DNA from: Micromonospora costi
GTDB lineage: Bacteria > Actinomycetota > Actinomycetes > Mycobacteriales > Micromonosporaceae
DNA length: 64,000 nt
Assembly (NCBI RefSeq): GCF_003626655.1
Contig: NZ_RBAN01000009.1
Location: forward strand, 1 to 64,000
Direction: 5' to 3'
The notes under the pieces were generated by a model, which saw only the letters and a program-made list of their open reading frames with translations, made no database searches and had not been told where the DNA came from. The position numbers and the translations under genes were made by a program. The first letter of the stretch is position 1, and each line of letters opens with the position of its first letter. Shown here piece after piece: positions 41,627 through 52,051 of the stretch.

Positions 41627-42616
41627 TCAGTTCGTCCTTCCGGTGATGGCGCCCTCGACGTCGCGGCGGAGAAGGAAGCGCTGGAACAGCACCGCCGCGA
41701 TGAACGAGATGACGAACAGGATCACGGCGACCGCGTTGCCGTAACCCCACAGCCGCGCGAAGAAGCCGTTGTCCACCATGTAGGTCGCCATGGTTGCCGA
41801 GGCGCCGAGCGACCGTACGGCGGGCGCCGAGGTCACCCAGATGACGTCGAAGACCTGGAGCGAACCGATCATCGACAGGAACATCCAGATCCGGATCGTG
41901 GGGCCGAGCAGCGGCAGCGTGACGTGACGCTGGGTCTGCCACCAGCTCGCACCGTCGATGGCGGCGGCCTCGGTGAGCTCGTGCGGCACGTTCGACAGGC
42001 CGGCGAGCAGGAGGATGATGGCGAAGCCGACGTACTTCCAGGTGAGGACGAACAGCATCGTCCAGATCACGACGTCGAGGTCGGCGAGCCAGGCCTGCAC
42101 CAGGCCGCCGAGGCCGATCTCCTTCAGCAGCGCGTCGACGGTGCCGCCGCCGGTCAGGAGCAGCTTCCACATGATGCCGACCGTGACCTCGGCGAGCACG
42201 TAGGGCACGAACACCAGCAGGCGGAACACGGCACGCCCGCGGAAGCGGCGGTTGAGCAGCAGGGCGACGGCCAGGGCGATGGGACCCTGCACGATCAGCG
42301 ACCCGACCACGATGATGGCGTTGTTGCGCAGCGCGTCGAGGAAGATCGGGTCCTGGAAGGCCAGGACGTAGTTGTCGAAGCCGACGTACTCGGTCGGCGG
42401 CCCGACCCCGCGCCAGCGGAAGAGGCTGTAGTAGACCGCGAAGCCCATCGGGACCAGCACGAACATCACGTAGACGATGACCGCCGGCGTGGTGAGTCCG
42501 ATGATCTCGTACCACTTGCGCCTGGTCTGCGCCGCGCGGATCGACGAGCGCCGGGCGGGCGGGAGGCCCGCCGGCGGCGCGGAGGCGCCGCCGGCGGGGT
42601 TCAGGGTGGAGGTCAC
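41627..42616 (-). CDS. Sugar ABC transporter permease, MalF-like (beta-glucoside operon)
   Basis: A 329-residue permease starting VTSTLNPAGGASAPPAG at a GTG that overlaps the binding-protein stop (GTGA). Helix 1 is LTTPAVIVYVMFVLVPMGFA near residues 44-63. The EAA loop LTEAAAIDGASWWQTQRHVT is near residue 226, and the last segments lead to FQRFLLRRDVEGAITGRTN. It forms the transport channel with the MalG-like subunit. Tight coupling of the three transporter genes indicates one message read from the LacI-controlled promoter upstream. Confidence 0.92.
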   Translation of the reverse strand: MTSTLNPAGGASAPPAGLPPARRSSIRAAQTRRKWYEIIGLTTPAVIVYVMFVLVPMGFAVYYSLFRWRGVGPPTEYVGFDNYVLAFQDPIFLDALRNNAIIVVGSLIVQGPIALAVALLLNRRFRGRAVFRLLVFVPYVLAEVTVGIMWKLLLTGGGTVDALLKEIGLGGLVQAWLADLDVVIWTMLFVLTWKYVGFAIILLLAGLSNVPHELTEAAAIDGASWWQTQRHVTLPLLGPTIRIWMFLSMIGSLQVFDVIWVTSAPAVRSLGASATMATYMVDNGFFARLWGYGNAVAVILFVISFIAAVLFQRFLLRRDVEGAITGRTN

Positions 42617-43920
42617 TTCTTCGCGGCCGCCTTCATCGCCGAGACGACCTGTTCGGGGGTGCCGTTGCCGGCGAAGATCGCGACGATCGCGTCGTTCATC
42701 GCGTTGCCGACGGTGCTGCCGAAGGCGGTGTCCAGCCAGAGCTGCACGTAGGTCGCGCCGGCGGTCGCCTCCAGGATGGACTTGAGCGCCGGGTCCGTGA
42801 TGCCGGCCTCCGCGCCCTTGGTGACGGGCAGGCCGGTGCCGGTCTCGGCGTAGCCCTTCTGCACCTCGGGGCTCACGAGGTACTTGAGGAACTCGACGCA
42901 CTCGGCCGGGGCGTTCTTGGCGCAGGAGAACCCGTCGCCGCCGCCGAGCGCCGCCTTCGGGTCACCCGCGGAACCGGCGATCGCCGGTACGGGGAACCAG
43001 CCGAGGAACTTCTTGAGCGCCTCCGGGTCCTCGGCGGCGGTCTCCAGGGTGCCCCGGTTCCAGTCCCCCATGAGCTCCATGGCGGCCTTGCCGTTGGCCA
43101 CCAGACCGTTCGCGCTGGTCGGGTCGTTCTGGCCCGGGGTGGCGATGAAGTTGGGCTGGAACGGGTTGGTGCCGATGAACGTCTTCAGGTCCTCGCCGGC
43201 CTTCACGAAGCACGGGTCGTCGAAGACGAGGTCGACGGACGCCTTCTTCAGGGTCTCGACCGAGCAGGCACGCAGCGCGAAGTTGTACCACCAGTGTGCG
43301 GCGGGCCACTTGTCACCGGCGCCCAGGGCGATCGGGACGACGTTGATCGCCTTCAGCTTGGTGACCGCGTCGTTGAGCTCGTCGAACGTGGTCGGGGGAG
43401 TCGTGATGCCCGCTCGCGCGAACATGTCCTTGTTGTACCAGATGCCCTCGATGCCCATCCGGAACGGCAGGCCGTACTGCTTGCCGTCCACCTGCCAGAT
43501 CTCGGCCGCGCTGCCGATGTTCTCGACCTCGGTCTTGACCTGCTCGGTGATGTCCTTCAGGTAGTCGGCCTCCACCTGCTCGCGCATCTCGCCGCCGCCC
43601 CAGGCCTGGAAGATGTCCGGCGGGTCGCTGGTCAGGAGCGCGGCGGGGAGCCGGGTGCGCTGGAGTTGGTTGGTCTCGATCGCCTCGATCTGGATCGTGA
43701 CGGTCGGGTGCAACGCGGAGAAGTCCTTGGCGACCTTCTCCCAGTAGGTCTTGCCGGGCCCGTCCTGCGAGGCGTTGTGCCACCAGGTCAGGGTCACCGG
43801 GTTCTTGTACAGCTCTTGCTCGCTCTGTGCCTCGCCGTCGCCGCCGTTACATCCGGCGACGAGGAGTGCGCTGGTCACAAACAGCGCCAGGACGGCGCCT
43901 GCGCGGCGCTTCATCGCCAT
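42613..43920 (-). CDS. Sugar ABC transporter solute-binding lipoprotein (beta-glucoside operon)
   Basis: A 435-residue lipoprotein with lipobox LLVAGC (Cys24). The start at 43920 is set by GAGGAG 8 nt upstream; a longer frame would extend over the promoter. The mature part has NPVTLTWWHNASQDGPGKTY, HPTVTIQIEAIETNQLQRT, SDPPDIFQAWGGGEMREQVE, IEGIWYNKDMFARAGITTPP and ALGAGDKWPAAHWW, typical of cellobiose/oligosaccharide family 1 binding proteins with aromatic ligand residues. Its promoter faces that of the LacI gene across a shared operator. The GH3 gene in the same unit makes a beta-glucoside the probable ligand. Confidence 0.92.
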   Translation of the reverse strand: MAMKRRAGAVLALFVTSALLVAGCNGGDGEAQSEQELYKNPVTLTWWHNASQDGPGKTYWEKVAKDFSALHPTVTIQIEAIETNQLQRTRLPAALLTSDPPDIFQAWGGGEMREQVEADYLKDITEQVKTEVENIGSAAEIWQVDGKQYGLPFRMGIEGIWYNKDMFARAGITTPPTTFDELNDAVTKLKAINVVPIALGAGDKWPAAHWWYNFALRACSVETLKKASVDLVFDDPCFVKAGEDLKTFIGTNPFQPNFIATPGQNDPTSANGLVANGKAAMELMGDWNRGTLETAAEDPEALKKFLGWFPVPAIAGSAGDPKAALGGGDGFSCAKNAPAECVEFLKYLVSPEVQKGYAETGTGLPVTKGAEAGITDPALKSILEATAGATYVQLWLDTAFGSTVGNAMNDAIVAIFAGNGTPEQVVSAMKAAAKK

Positions 43921-43967
43921 CGACACGTCTCCTCGACTAGCGGTCGCGGTACTCGGCCTGCCGGGGA

Positions 43968-44053
43968 GTTTTACAGCCCCGTAACGCAGTGTCAATCGAT
44001 ATCGATAACGTTTTCGAAACTCCGATGACGGCCTGCCGGGGGCCCTCTATCAT
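43968..44053. promoter_or_regulatory. Divergent promoters sharing a LacI-type operator
   Basis: Toward the binding-protein gene, TTGACA (43990-43995, minus) and TAAAAC (43968-43973) are 16 bp apart. Toward the LacI gene, ATGACG (44025-44030, plus) and TATCAT (44048-44053) are 17 bp apart, placing the transcript start at or beside the GTG at 44061. Between the two -35 boxes lies CGATAACGTTTTCG (44003-44016), a LacI-type site with core AACGTT, adjoined by the palindrome ATCGATATCGAT (43997-44008 region). One bound repressor could govern both directions. Confidence 0.7.
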
Positions 44054-44060
44054 CGTCGGC

Positions 44061-45110
44061 GTGGCGTTTCCGCAGCGTGTCAAGATGTCGGACGTGGCCC
44101 GGACGGCCGGCGTCTCCGTGGCGACCGTGTCCAAGGTCGTGAATGGTCGGTACGGCGTGGCACAGGCGACCGTGGAACGCGTCCAGCAGGTCATCCACCA
44201 GCTCGGCTACGAGGCCAGCCTGGGGGCGCAGAGCCTGCGCAGTCACCGCACGAACGTGCTCGGCATCCTGGTGGCCGAGTTCGAGCCGTTCTCGACCGAA
44301 CTGCTCAAGGGGGCGTCCCGGGAGGTCACCGGCACCGGGTACCAGCTGCTGGCCTACTCCGGCGGCGACGGCGACACGGCCATCGGCTGGGAGCGCCGGT
44401 CGCTGGCCCGCCTGTCCGGGACGCTCATCGACGGGGCCGTGATCGTCACGCCGACGGTGGTCGAGACCAAGCAGGGCTTCCACGTCGTGGCCGTCGACCC
44501 CCACACCGGCCCCTCCGGCCTGCCCACCGTCGACTCCGACAACTTCGCGGGCGCCATGCTCGCGGCCGACTACCTGCTGTCGCTCGGGCACCGCCGCATC
44601 GCGCACATCAGCGGACGCCCGGACCTCGAGTCGGCACGCCTGCGCGAGGCGGGATTCCGCCGGGCCATGGCCGACGCCGGTGTGACCGTGGACGAGCGGC
44701 TCGTCCGCGTCGGCGGGTTCCGGATCGAGAGCGCCGCCGCCACGGCCGCCGAACTGCTCGCGCTCCCTGACCGGCCGACGGCGATCTTCGCGGGCAACGA
44801 CCTCTCCGCCATCTCCACAGTGGACGTCGCCCGGAGCATGGGTCTCCGGGTGCCCGACGACCTGTCCGTGATCGGCTTCGACAACGTTCCCGAGTCGGCG
44901 CTGGTCAACCCGCCGCTGACCACCATCGCGCAACCCCTGCAGCAGATGGGCGCCGAGGCGCTGCGGCTGCTCATCGACCTGATCGGTGGCGTCGAGCGCG
45001 ACACGCACGTCCGGCTGCCCACCGAGCTGGTCGTCCGGGCGTCCTGCGCCCCGTGCCCTCCGCGGCAGCGGCGGCCGTTGTCCGCCCCCGCCGCGACGGG
45101 TGGCGCCTGA
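44061..45110 (+). CDS. LacI-family regulator of the beta-glucoside operon
   Basis: A 349-residue LacI regulator starting VAFPQRVKMSDVARTAGVSV. The HTH covers residues about 8-30 (VARTAGVSVATVSKVVNGRY) and the hinge region LGYEASLGAQSLRSHRTNVL. The ligand-binding core includes GILVAEFEPFSTELLKGASR, VVAVDPHTG, SLGHRRIAHISGRPDLESAR, TAIFAGNDLSAISTVDVARS and LSVIGFDNVPES. The chosen GTG coincides with the predicted transcript start, so the message is probably leaderless; a longer frame from 43989 would include both promoter boxes. It most likely represses the divergent ABC-GH3 unit and itself, released by a beta-glucoside. Confidence 0.92.
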   Translation: MAFPQRVKMSDVARTAGVSVATVSKVVNGRYGVAQATVERVQQVIHQLGYEASLGAQSLRSHRTNVLGILVAEFEPFSTELLKGASREVTGTGYQLLAYSGGDGDTAIGWERRSLARLSGTLIDGAVIVTPTVVETKQGFHVVAVDPHTGPSGLPTVDSDNFAGAMLAADYLLSLGHRRIAHISGRPDLESARLREAGFRRAMADAGVTVDERLVRVGGFRIESAAATAAELLALPDRPTAIFAGNDLSAISTVDVARSMGLRVPDDLSVIGFDNVPESALVNPPLTTIAQPLQQMGAEALRLLIDLIGGVERDTHVRLPTELVVRASCAPCPPRQRRPLSAPAATGGA

Positions 45111-45127
45111 GCCGACTGGCCCTCCGC

Positions 45128-45271
45128 CGGCGGGCGGCGGTCAGCCGGCGGGCGGCGGTCAGCCGGCGGGCGGCGGTCAGCCGGCGGGCGGCGGTCAGCC
45201 GGCGGGCGGCGGTCAGCCGGCGGGCGGCGGTCAGCCGGCGGGCGGCGGTCAGCCGGCGGGCGGCGGTCAGC
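45128..45271. repeat. Tandem array of 8 perfect 18-bp units
   Basis: Eight exact copies of CGGCGGGCGGCGGTCAGC lie head to tail between the LacI stop and the hydrolase stop, followed by a degenerate copy to about 45292. On the minus strand each unit reads GCTGACCGCCGCCCGCCG and contains a TGA, matching the last codons and stop of the hydrolase gene. The array appears to have grown from that gene end. Confidence 0.95.
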
Positions 45272-45287
45272 GGCGGGACCGCGGCGG

Positions 45288-46166
45288 TCAGCCGGCGGGG
45301 TGGACGCGGCGCAGGAAGTCCCCGGCCAGGGCCACGATCTCGTCGAGGTTCGTCTCCAGCGCCCAGTGCCCGCCGTCGAGCAGGTGCACCTCGGCGTCGG
45401 GCAGGTCGCGCAGGTAGGCGCGGGCCGCACCGGCCGGCATGTACCCGTCGTGCGGTCCCCAGACGACGAGGGTCGGTGGCCGGTGCTCGCGCAGGTAAGC
45501 CTGGATGCGCGGGAAGTCGGCCAGCGTGTTCGCCTGGTCGGTGACGAGCCCGACGATGATCTCCGGCCGGGGCGGCGTACGCAGCTGCGCCCAGGCGAGC
45601 GTCCACAGGTCCGGGCTCACCCGGTCGACCAGCCGCTCCGGCAGCTCCCCGACGAACTCGTCGCGGAAGCCCGCCTCGCTCACGGTGGCGGCCAGCTCCG
45701 CGCGGCCCTGCGGCGTCGGGTCCGCCCAGTACCGCCGCAGCGGCGCGTACTTCGGGCCGAACTGGTCGGCGTACACGTCGCCGTTCTGCACGATCAGCGC
45801 GGCGACCCGGTCGGGGGCCGACATGGCCAGCCGGAACCCGTGCTGCGAACCGTAGTCGTGCAGGTAGATGGCGTACCGCCGGAGGTCGAGCGTATCCACG
45901 AAACGACGCAGGAACCGCCCGTAGCCGGCGAAGGTGTAGTCGAAGTCGGCCGGGTCGGGCGTGGCGCTGTAGCCGAAGCCCGGCAGGTCCGGTGCGACGA
46001 GCCGCCACCGGTCACCGAGGGCGGCCATCAGGTTCCGGAACTGGAACGACGAGCACGGGTAGCCGTGCGGCAGCAGCACGACCGGCGCCTGCGCCGGCCC
46101 GGCCTCGCGGTAGAAGACGTCGACGCCGTCCACCGCGACCCGTCGGTGCCGCACCGGTGCCGCCAT
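45288..46166 (-). CDS. Alpha/beta hydrolase, epoxide hydrolase/dehalogenase-like
   Basis: A 292-residue alpha/beta hydrolase. LLPHGYPCSSFQFRNLMAAL has the HGxP oxyanion motif (residues 34-37). The nucleophile is Asp104 in YLHDYGSQHGFRLAM, an acidic nucleophile as in epoxide hydrolases and haloalkane dehalogenases. The likely acid is in VVWGPHDGYMPAG and the base His in LLDGGHWALETN. No signal peptide is present, so it acts in the cytosol. The gene ends in the tandem array and is preceded by a hairpin that ends the isomerase remnant. The natural substrate is unknown. Confidence 0.87.
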   Translation of the reverse strand: MAAPVRHRRVAVDGVDVFYREAGPAQAPVVLLPHGYPCSSFQFRNLMAALGDRWRLVAPDLPGFGYSATPDPADFDYTFAGYGRFLRRFVDTLDLRRYAIYLHDYGSQHGFRLAMSAPDRVAALIVQNGDVYADQFGPKYAPLRRYWADPTPQGRAELAATVSEAGFRDEFVGELPERLVDRVSPDLWTLAWAQLRTPPRPEIIVGLVTDQANTLADFPRIQAYLREHRPPTLVVWGPHDGYMPAGAARAYLRDLPDAEVHLLDGGHWALETNLDEIVALAGDFLRRVHPAG

Positions 46167-46235
46167 GGTCCCACCTCCTCGCCGTGACGAGGGTGATCCC
46201 CGCTTCCGCGCGGGTCATGCGACCTCGACCGCGGC

Positions 46236-46266
46236 GCGGTGGGAGATCCCGCCGATCTCCCACCGC
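46236..46266 (-). terminator. Hairpin terminator after the PPIase remnant
   Basis: A perfect 13-bp stem (GCGGTGGGAGATC with its complement) has a CCGCC loop. It starts 7 nt after the stop of the isomerase fragment on the minus strand and keeps the hydrolase gene transcriptionally separate. Confidence 0.7.
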
Positions 46267-46272
46267 CCGCCG

Positions 46273-46473
46273 TCAGTGGTGGTGCCGAAGGGCCCTGTGG
46301 ATCCGGACCGGCAGGGCGGGAGCGCCGTCGACCGGGGCCGGGTCGTCCGCGGTGGGTGCCACTCCCCCGGCGGCGATCCGGTCGAGGGTGGCCAGCCCGG
46401 CGGCGTCCACGGACCCGAAGATCGGGTCGCCGCACTGCAACACGCTCAACGTGGGGTACGCGGTGAGGCGATC
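46273..46473 (-). pseudogene. Remnant of a cyclophilin-type peptidyl-prolyl isomerase
   Basis: A minus-strand frame reads DRLTAYPTLSVLQCGDP, where a cyclophilin would next have the GTGxGGPGY segment, but jumps directly to IFGSVDAAGLATLDRIAAGG and VAPTADDPAPVDGAPALPVR. The last part is the standard C-terminus of secreted actinobacterial cyclophilins. About 60 central residues including most of the active site are missing, and no start or signal peptide is found upstream. The stop and terminator remain. The identification is from motif memory. Confidence 0.6.
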
Positions 46474-46650
46474 GGGTTTCCTCCTGGGACTCGTGGTACC
46501 GGAGCGACCAGAGTCTATGGATCCCGTCGGCGCTTGTCGATGCGTACGGCAGTGCGAGATCGTGCTCGATCCTGGAAGTAGTGCCCTCGCGGCGGTCCGG
46601 AGGCCCCTGTTTCCACGATCGAGCGTGATCACGTTCCGGAACCAGCCGGG

Positions 46651-47898
46651 TCAGGGCCGGCCGCGGCGGCTGGACCGGCGGCGCAGGAGCAGCCCGGCCA
46701 GCAGCAGGACGCCCGCCCCGGCCGCCGCCGCCCCCACCGTCCAGGGGCGGGTCACCCGGTCGGCGGCGGGACGGCTCGCCGTGGCCGGCCGCGCCTCGTC
46801 GGAGGCCTCCGGCGGAGACGGGCTGGCCGTCGGAGTGGCCGTCAGCTCCCCCGGCTCGACGAGGCGGCCGACGCTGGCCGAGCGGGGCAGCGAGAAGCCC
46901 CAGTCCAGCAGCGCGGCCCCCTGCTCCCAGCCTCGCATCGGCTGCGGCTCGGCCCCGAGCAGTGTGGCCACCAGCCGCCGGCCACCCCGTTCCGCCGCGC
47001 CCACGTACGTGTGCCGCGCCAGGTCGGTGAAGCCGGTCTTGCCGCCCAGCGCGCCCGGATAGCGGTAGATGAGCTGGTTCTCGTTCTGGATCTGGAAGCC
47101 CTTGGTCTTCCGGCCCGGCTGGGCGGGGATCTGGGTCGCCTCGGTCAGCGCGTACCGGCGGAAGGTGGGATCGGCGAAGCAGCCCCGGGCGATCAGCGCC
47201 AGGTCGTACGCGCTCGTGAACTGCCCCGGCCCGTCGAGGCCGGACGGCGTGACGGCGTGCGTCTGCAGCGCGCCGAGCCGGTGGGCGTACTCGTTCATGG
47301 CGCGGACCCCTCCGGCCGCGCCGTCGGCGCCACCACCGAGCCGGGCCAGCACATTGGCCGCCTCGTTGCCGGAGTTGAGCAGCAGCCCGAGCCAGACCGT
47401 CTCGACGGTGTACCGGCCGCCCTCCACCAGGCCGACGGCCGACGAGCCCGGCTCGATGTCCATGTCCTCGGCGGTGACCGTGACGACCTGCTTCGGGTCC
47501 AGCCGGGGAAGCATGGTGGCGGCCAGCAGCAGCTTCTGCACGCTCGCCGGGGTGCCGGGCTCGTGCGGGCCGCAGCCGCCGAGCACCTGTCCCGTGTCCA
47601 GGTCGGCGACGATCCACGAGGTGGCCGTGATCCCGGGCGGCGCGGGCACGCCGGGCGGTATCACGAGACCAGGGGTGGCCAGGTCGGGGCCGCCCACTGT
47701 CCGTTCCTCCGGCCCCACGGGCGGCGGTGACGGACGTGGTGGTCGGGAGACCTTCGGGGCCGCCACCCGCGGGCACGGCACGGTCGCCGCGCCCGTCCGG
47801 GCCGTACGCCCCGGGCCGGACGCCGCCGACGCCGGGACCGCGGCGCCCGTCGCGAGCAGGACGGCGGCCGCCGTCGCGGCCAGCAGCCGATCTCTCAT
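46651..47898 (-). CDS. dacC: D-alanyl-D-alanine carboxypeptidase (S11, membrane-anchored)
   Basis: A 415-residue penicillin-binding protein of class S11. The start at 47898 (MRDRLLAATAAAVLLATGAA) gives a clean signal peptide; the longer frame adds a Pro/Arg leader. Catalytic motifs are SVQK in TPASVQKLLLAATML, SGN in LLLNSGNEAANVLA and KTG in GALGGKTGFTDLAR. After the peptidase domain come a Pro/Ser/Thr stalk and a C-terminal transmembrane helix (VGAAAAGAGVLLLAGLLL) followed by a highly basic tail. It trims the terminal D-Ala from peptidoglycan pentapeptides outside the membrane. The symbol marks family resemblance, not orthology. It stands alone. Confidence 0.88.
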   Translation of the reverse strand: MRDRLLAATAAAVLLATGAAVPASAASGPGRTARTGAATVPCPRVAAPKVSRPPRPSPPPVGPEERTVGGPDLATPGLVIPPGVPAPPGITATSWIVADLDTGQVLGGCGPHEPGTPASVQKLLLAATMLPRLDPKQVVTVTAEDMDIEPGSSAVGLVEGGRYTVETVWLGLLLNSGNEAANVLARLGGGADGAAGGVRAMNEYAHRLGALQTHAVTPSGLDGPGQFTSAYDLALIARGCFADPTFRRYALTEATQIPAQPGRKTKGFQIQNENQLIYRYPGALGGKTGFTDLARHTYVGAAERGGRRLVATLLGAEPQPMRGWEQGAALLDWGFSLPRSASVGRLVEPGELTATPTASPSPPEASDEARPATASRPAADRVTRPWTVGAAAAGAGVLLLAGLLLRRRSSRRGRP

Positions 47899-48030
47899 TC
47901 CCCGCACCCTAGTCGGGGCCGGAAGCGCCCCGGGCACGGACGCCGGCGCCCTCCCCGACCCGGCTGACCGTCGGCCCGTCGTCCACCACCTCGACCTGCT
48001 CGCGCTGCGCTGACGGCCCGTCCCGCTCGG

Positions 48031-48753
48031 TCAGTCGAGCGACTCGCGGTGGCGCAGGTAGTCGTGGAGGGCCGCGGAGGCCCGTAGCCGGCGCAGGCTA
48101 CGCCGGTGCAGGTCCTGCTCGCGGCGGGCCAGCTCAGCCCGGACCCGCTGCGGGCTGCCGGTGGTGCGCAGCTCGGCGAGCACCGCGGCGATGATGTCGA
48201 ACGGGTACGCACCGCGGCGCAGCAGCGCCACCACCTGCGCGGCCCGTTGCTCGGCCTCGTCGTACACGCGGTAGCCGGTGCCGCGTGCCCGCTCCGGCCT
48301 CAGCAGCCCGCGCGCCTCCCAGATCCGCAGCTGGGACGTGCGGACACCGACCAGGCGCGCGACCTCCCCGATCCGGGCCGGGCGACGCGGCGCCGGCCCG
48401 GCCGCGGCCGGGCTCGCGACCACGGTCTCGAAGGCGCCGAGTGCCCGCTGGATGTCGGCGCGTTCACGGTCCAGTTCGGCGTGGCCGCCGTCGAGCGCCG
48501 CCAGCGCCGCCGGCAGGTCGCCGCGGTGCACCGCGGCCATGATCTCGCGGGTACGTACCCAGCCGTGTCCCTCGGCCATCCGCCGCGCCACGGCCAGCGC
48601 CCGGGCGTGCTCGGTCGTGAAGATCCGGTAGCCGCTGTCCGTGCGGCGCACCGGAGGGAGCACGCCGAGGTCCACGTAGTTGCGGACCTGCTGCACCGAC
48701 ATCCCCGCGGTCGCCGCGAGGTCGACCGCGCGCAGCCGCTCACCCGTTGCCAC
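48031..48753 (-). CDS. TioE-type MerR regulator with two HTH domains
   Basis: A 240-residue regulator beginning VATGERLRAVDLAATAGMSV at a GTG with no strong ribosome-binding site; a leaderless start from a nearby -10-like TACGGT is possible. The first MerR HTH is QQVRNYVDLGVLPPVRRTDS and GYRIFTTEHARALAVARRMA (residues 20-60). A second MerR-like HTH is ARIGEVARLVGVRTSQLRIW and EARGLLRPERARGTGYRVYD near 130-170. This double-HTH form matches the TioE family named from the thiocoraline cluster of Micromonospora. It is divergent from a UvrA-like ABC gene, as expected for control of a self-resistance protein. Confidence 0.82.
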   Translation of the reverse strand: MATGERLRAVDLAATAGMSVQQVRNYVDLGVLPPVRRTDSGYRIFTTEHARALAVARRMAEGHGWVRTREIMAAVHRGDLPAALAALDGGHAELDRERADIQRALGAFETVVASPAAAGPAPRRPARIGEVARLVGVRTSQLRIWEARGLLRPERARGTGYRVYDEAEQRAAQVVALLRRGAYPFDIIAAVLAELRTTGSPQRVRAELARREQDLHRRSLRRLRASAALHDYLRHRESLD

Positions 48754-48927
48754 GACGACCACCGTACCGGTTGACACGTCGTTTGAGACTTTCCCGCCCC
48801 TTTCCCCCGCTGCCTCGCTTCCATTTTCGCGAAACACTCCATAGGGACGTGAATGGGAGAATTGAAGGTGTCAGACCTCGGTGCCAGGGTGGGCGTACGC
48901 CTGCCCACGATCTCGCGAAGGGTTCGC

Positions 48928-51201
<2,274 letters not shown>

Positions 51202-51286
51202 CCACCGCCGGCAGCCGGGCCGGTCCCGCGGGCGGGTGACGTCTCGCGGGCCGGCTGGCGCTGCCCTGCCGATCGGGTGAGGCGGG

Positions 51287-51709
51287 TCAGACCGGCAGGC
51301 GCCGCAGCCACCACCGCTGCCAGGGCGTCTCCACGGCGCGCGGCCGGTAGCTGGAGCGCACCCAGCTGACCGCCCGCTCGGCGGGCATCCCGTCGAGCAC
51401 GGCGAGAGCGGCCAGCGCCGTCCCGGTCCGGCCCTGCCCGCCACGGCACGCCACCTCGACCCGCTCGCCGGCCCGCGCCCGTTGCAGGGCCTCGCGGAGG
51501 GCGTCCAGCGCGTCGTCGCGGTCCACGGGGACCCAGAAGTCCGGCCACCGGATCCGCCGGTGCGGCCAGGTTGGCTCCGGGCCGGGCGCCAGCAACAGTG
51601 CGAAGTCGGCCGGAGACGACGCATCAGCGATCCGTCGACCCCGTACCGTCGCGCCGCTCGGAAGGACGACCACACCAGGCTGCTCCGCCCAGGACGACTC
51701 CGCGCTCAT
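51287..51709 (-). CDS. Protein-tyrosine phosphatase-like protein
   Basis: A 140-residue protein starting MSAESSWAEQPGVVVLPSGA. The core DSP/PTP fold ends in VEVACRGGQGRTGTALAALA, with the CX5R loop Cys88 to Arg94; the position before Cys is Ala instead of the usual His. A general-acid Asp may lie in VPVDRDDALDALREAL. The family removes phosphate from Tyr or small phospho-compounds in the cytosol. The short length and the end WQRWWLRRLPV are typical of small actinobacterial versions. A tandem 16-bp duplication lies just upstream. It converges with the UvrA-like gene, so they are separate units. Confidence 0.82.
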   Translation of the reverse strand: MSAESSWAEQPGVVVLPSGATVRGRRIADASSPADFALLLAPGPEPTWPHRRIRWPDFWVPVDRDDALDALREALQRARAGERVEVACRGGQGRTGTALAALAVLDGMPAERAVSWVRSSYRPRAVETPWQRWWLRRLPV

Positions 51710-51731
51710 CCCGGCATTCTGCCGGTGCGGG

Positions 51732-51763
51732 CCCTTGTCTGTCCGGCCCCTTGTCTGTCCGGC
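51732..51763. repeat. Exact tandem duplication of 16 bp upstream of the phosphatase
   Basis: CCCTTGTCTGTCCGGC occurs twice head to tail, 23-54 nt before the phosphatase ATG. It could be a two-site operator or recent duplication. Confidence 0.8.
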
Positions 51764-51784
51764 CGCTCCGGCTTCCACACAAAC

Positions 51785-51820
51785 AGCGCCGCCCCCGGCC
51801 GGGTGGCCGGGGGCGGCGCT
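51785..51820 (-). terminator. Strong 16-bp hairpin
   Basis: A perfect 16-bp stem (AGCGCCGCCCCCGGCC with its complement) closes a GGGT loop. On the minus strand it is followed by GTTTGTGTGG. It lies between the secreted lysozyme-like gene and the phosphatase gene and would insulate them. Confidence 0.7.
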
Positions 51821-51994
51821 GGGGTGTCGGTGTGCAGGTCGCCTCTCGGCGAGTGGCGCGACGCGGCTCCAGCCGAACGGTATTCCGCGACGGCAGTTAT
51901 AGGTGAGGCCCGGGGACACTGGACACACCGACACCCCACACAACGTACCCGCGTACCGCCTTGTTCCCACCTCAAGCCGGGCCCGGATACGCCG

Positions 51995-52028
51995 CTGGCC
52001 GGCACCCCGTGTGTGGGGTGCCGGCCAG
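51995..52028 (-). terminator. 14-bp hairpin after the secreted lysozyme-like gene
   Basis: CTGGCCGGCACCCC and its complement form a perfect stem around GTGTGT, 24 nt after the stop codon on the minus strand. No T-run follows. With the next hairpin it forms a double terminator. The 342-nt gene-free stretch 51710-52051 otherwise shows nothing clear. Confidence 0.7.
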
Positions 52029-52051
52029 CGTGTTGTTCATGTGTGTGGTTG

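Noticed and set aside
45128..45271. The 18-bp array as a CRISPR
   Set aside because: Units are contiguous without spacers and no cas genes are near.
45053..45544. A repeat protein encoded by the 18-bp array
   Set aside because: The frame lacks a start signal and overlaps the end of the LacI gene; the repeats are explained by duplication of the hydrolase gene end.
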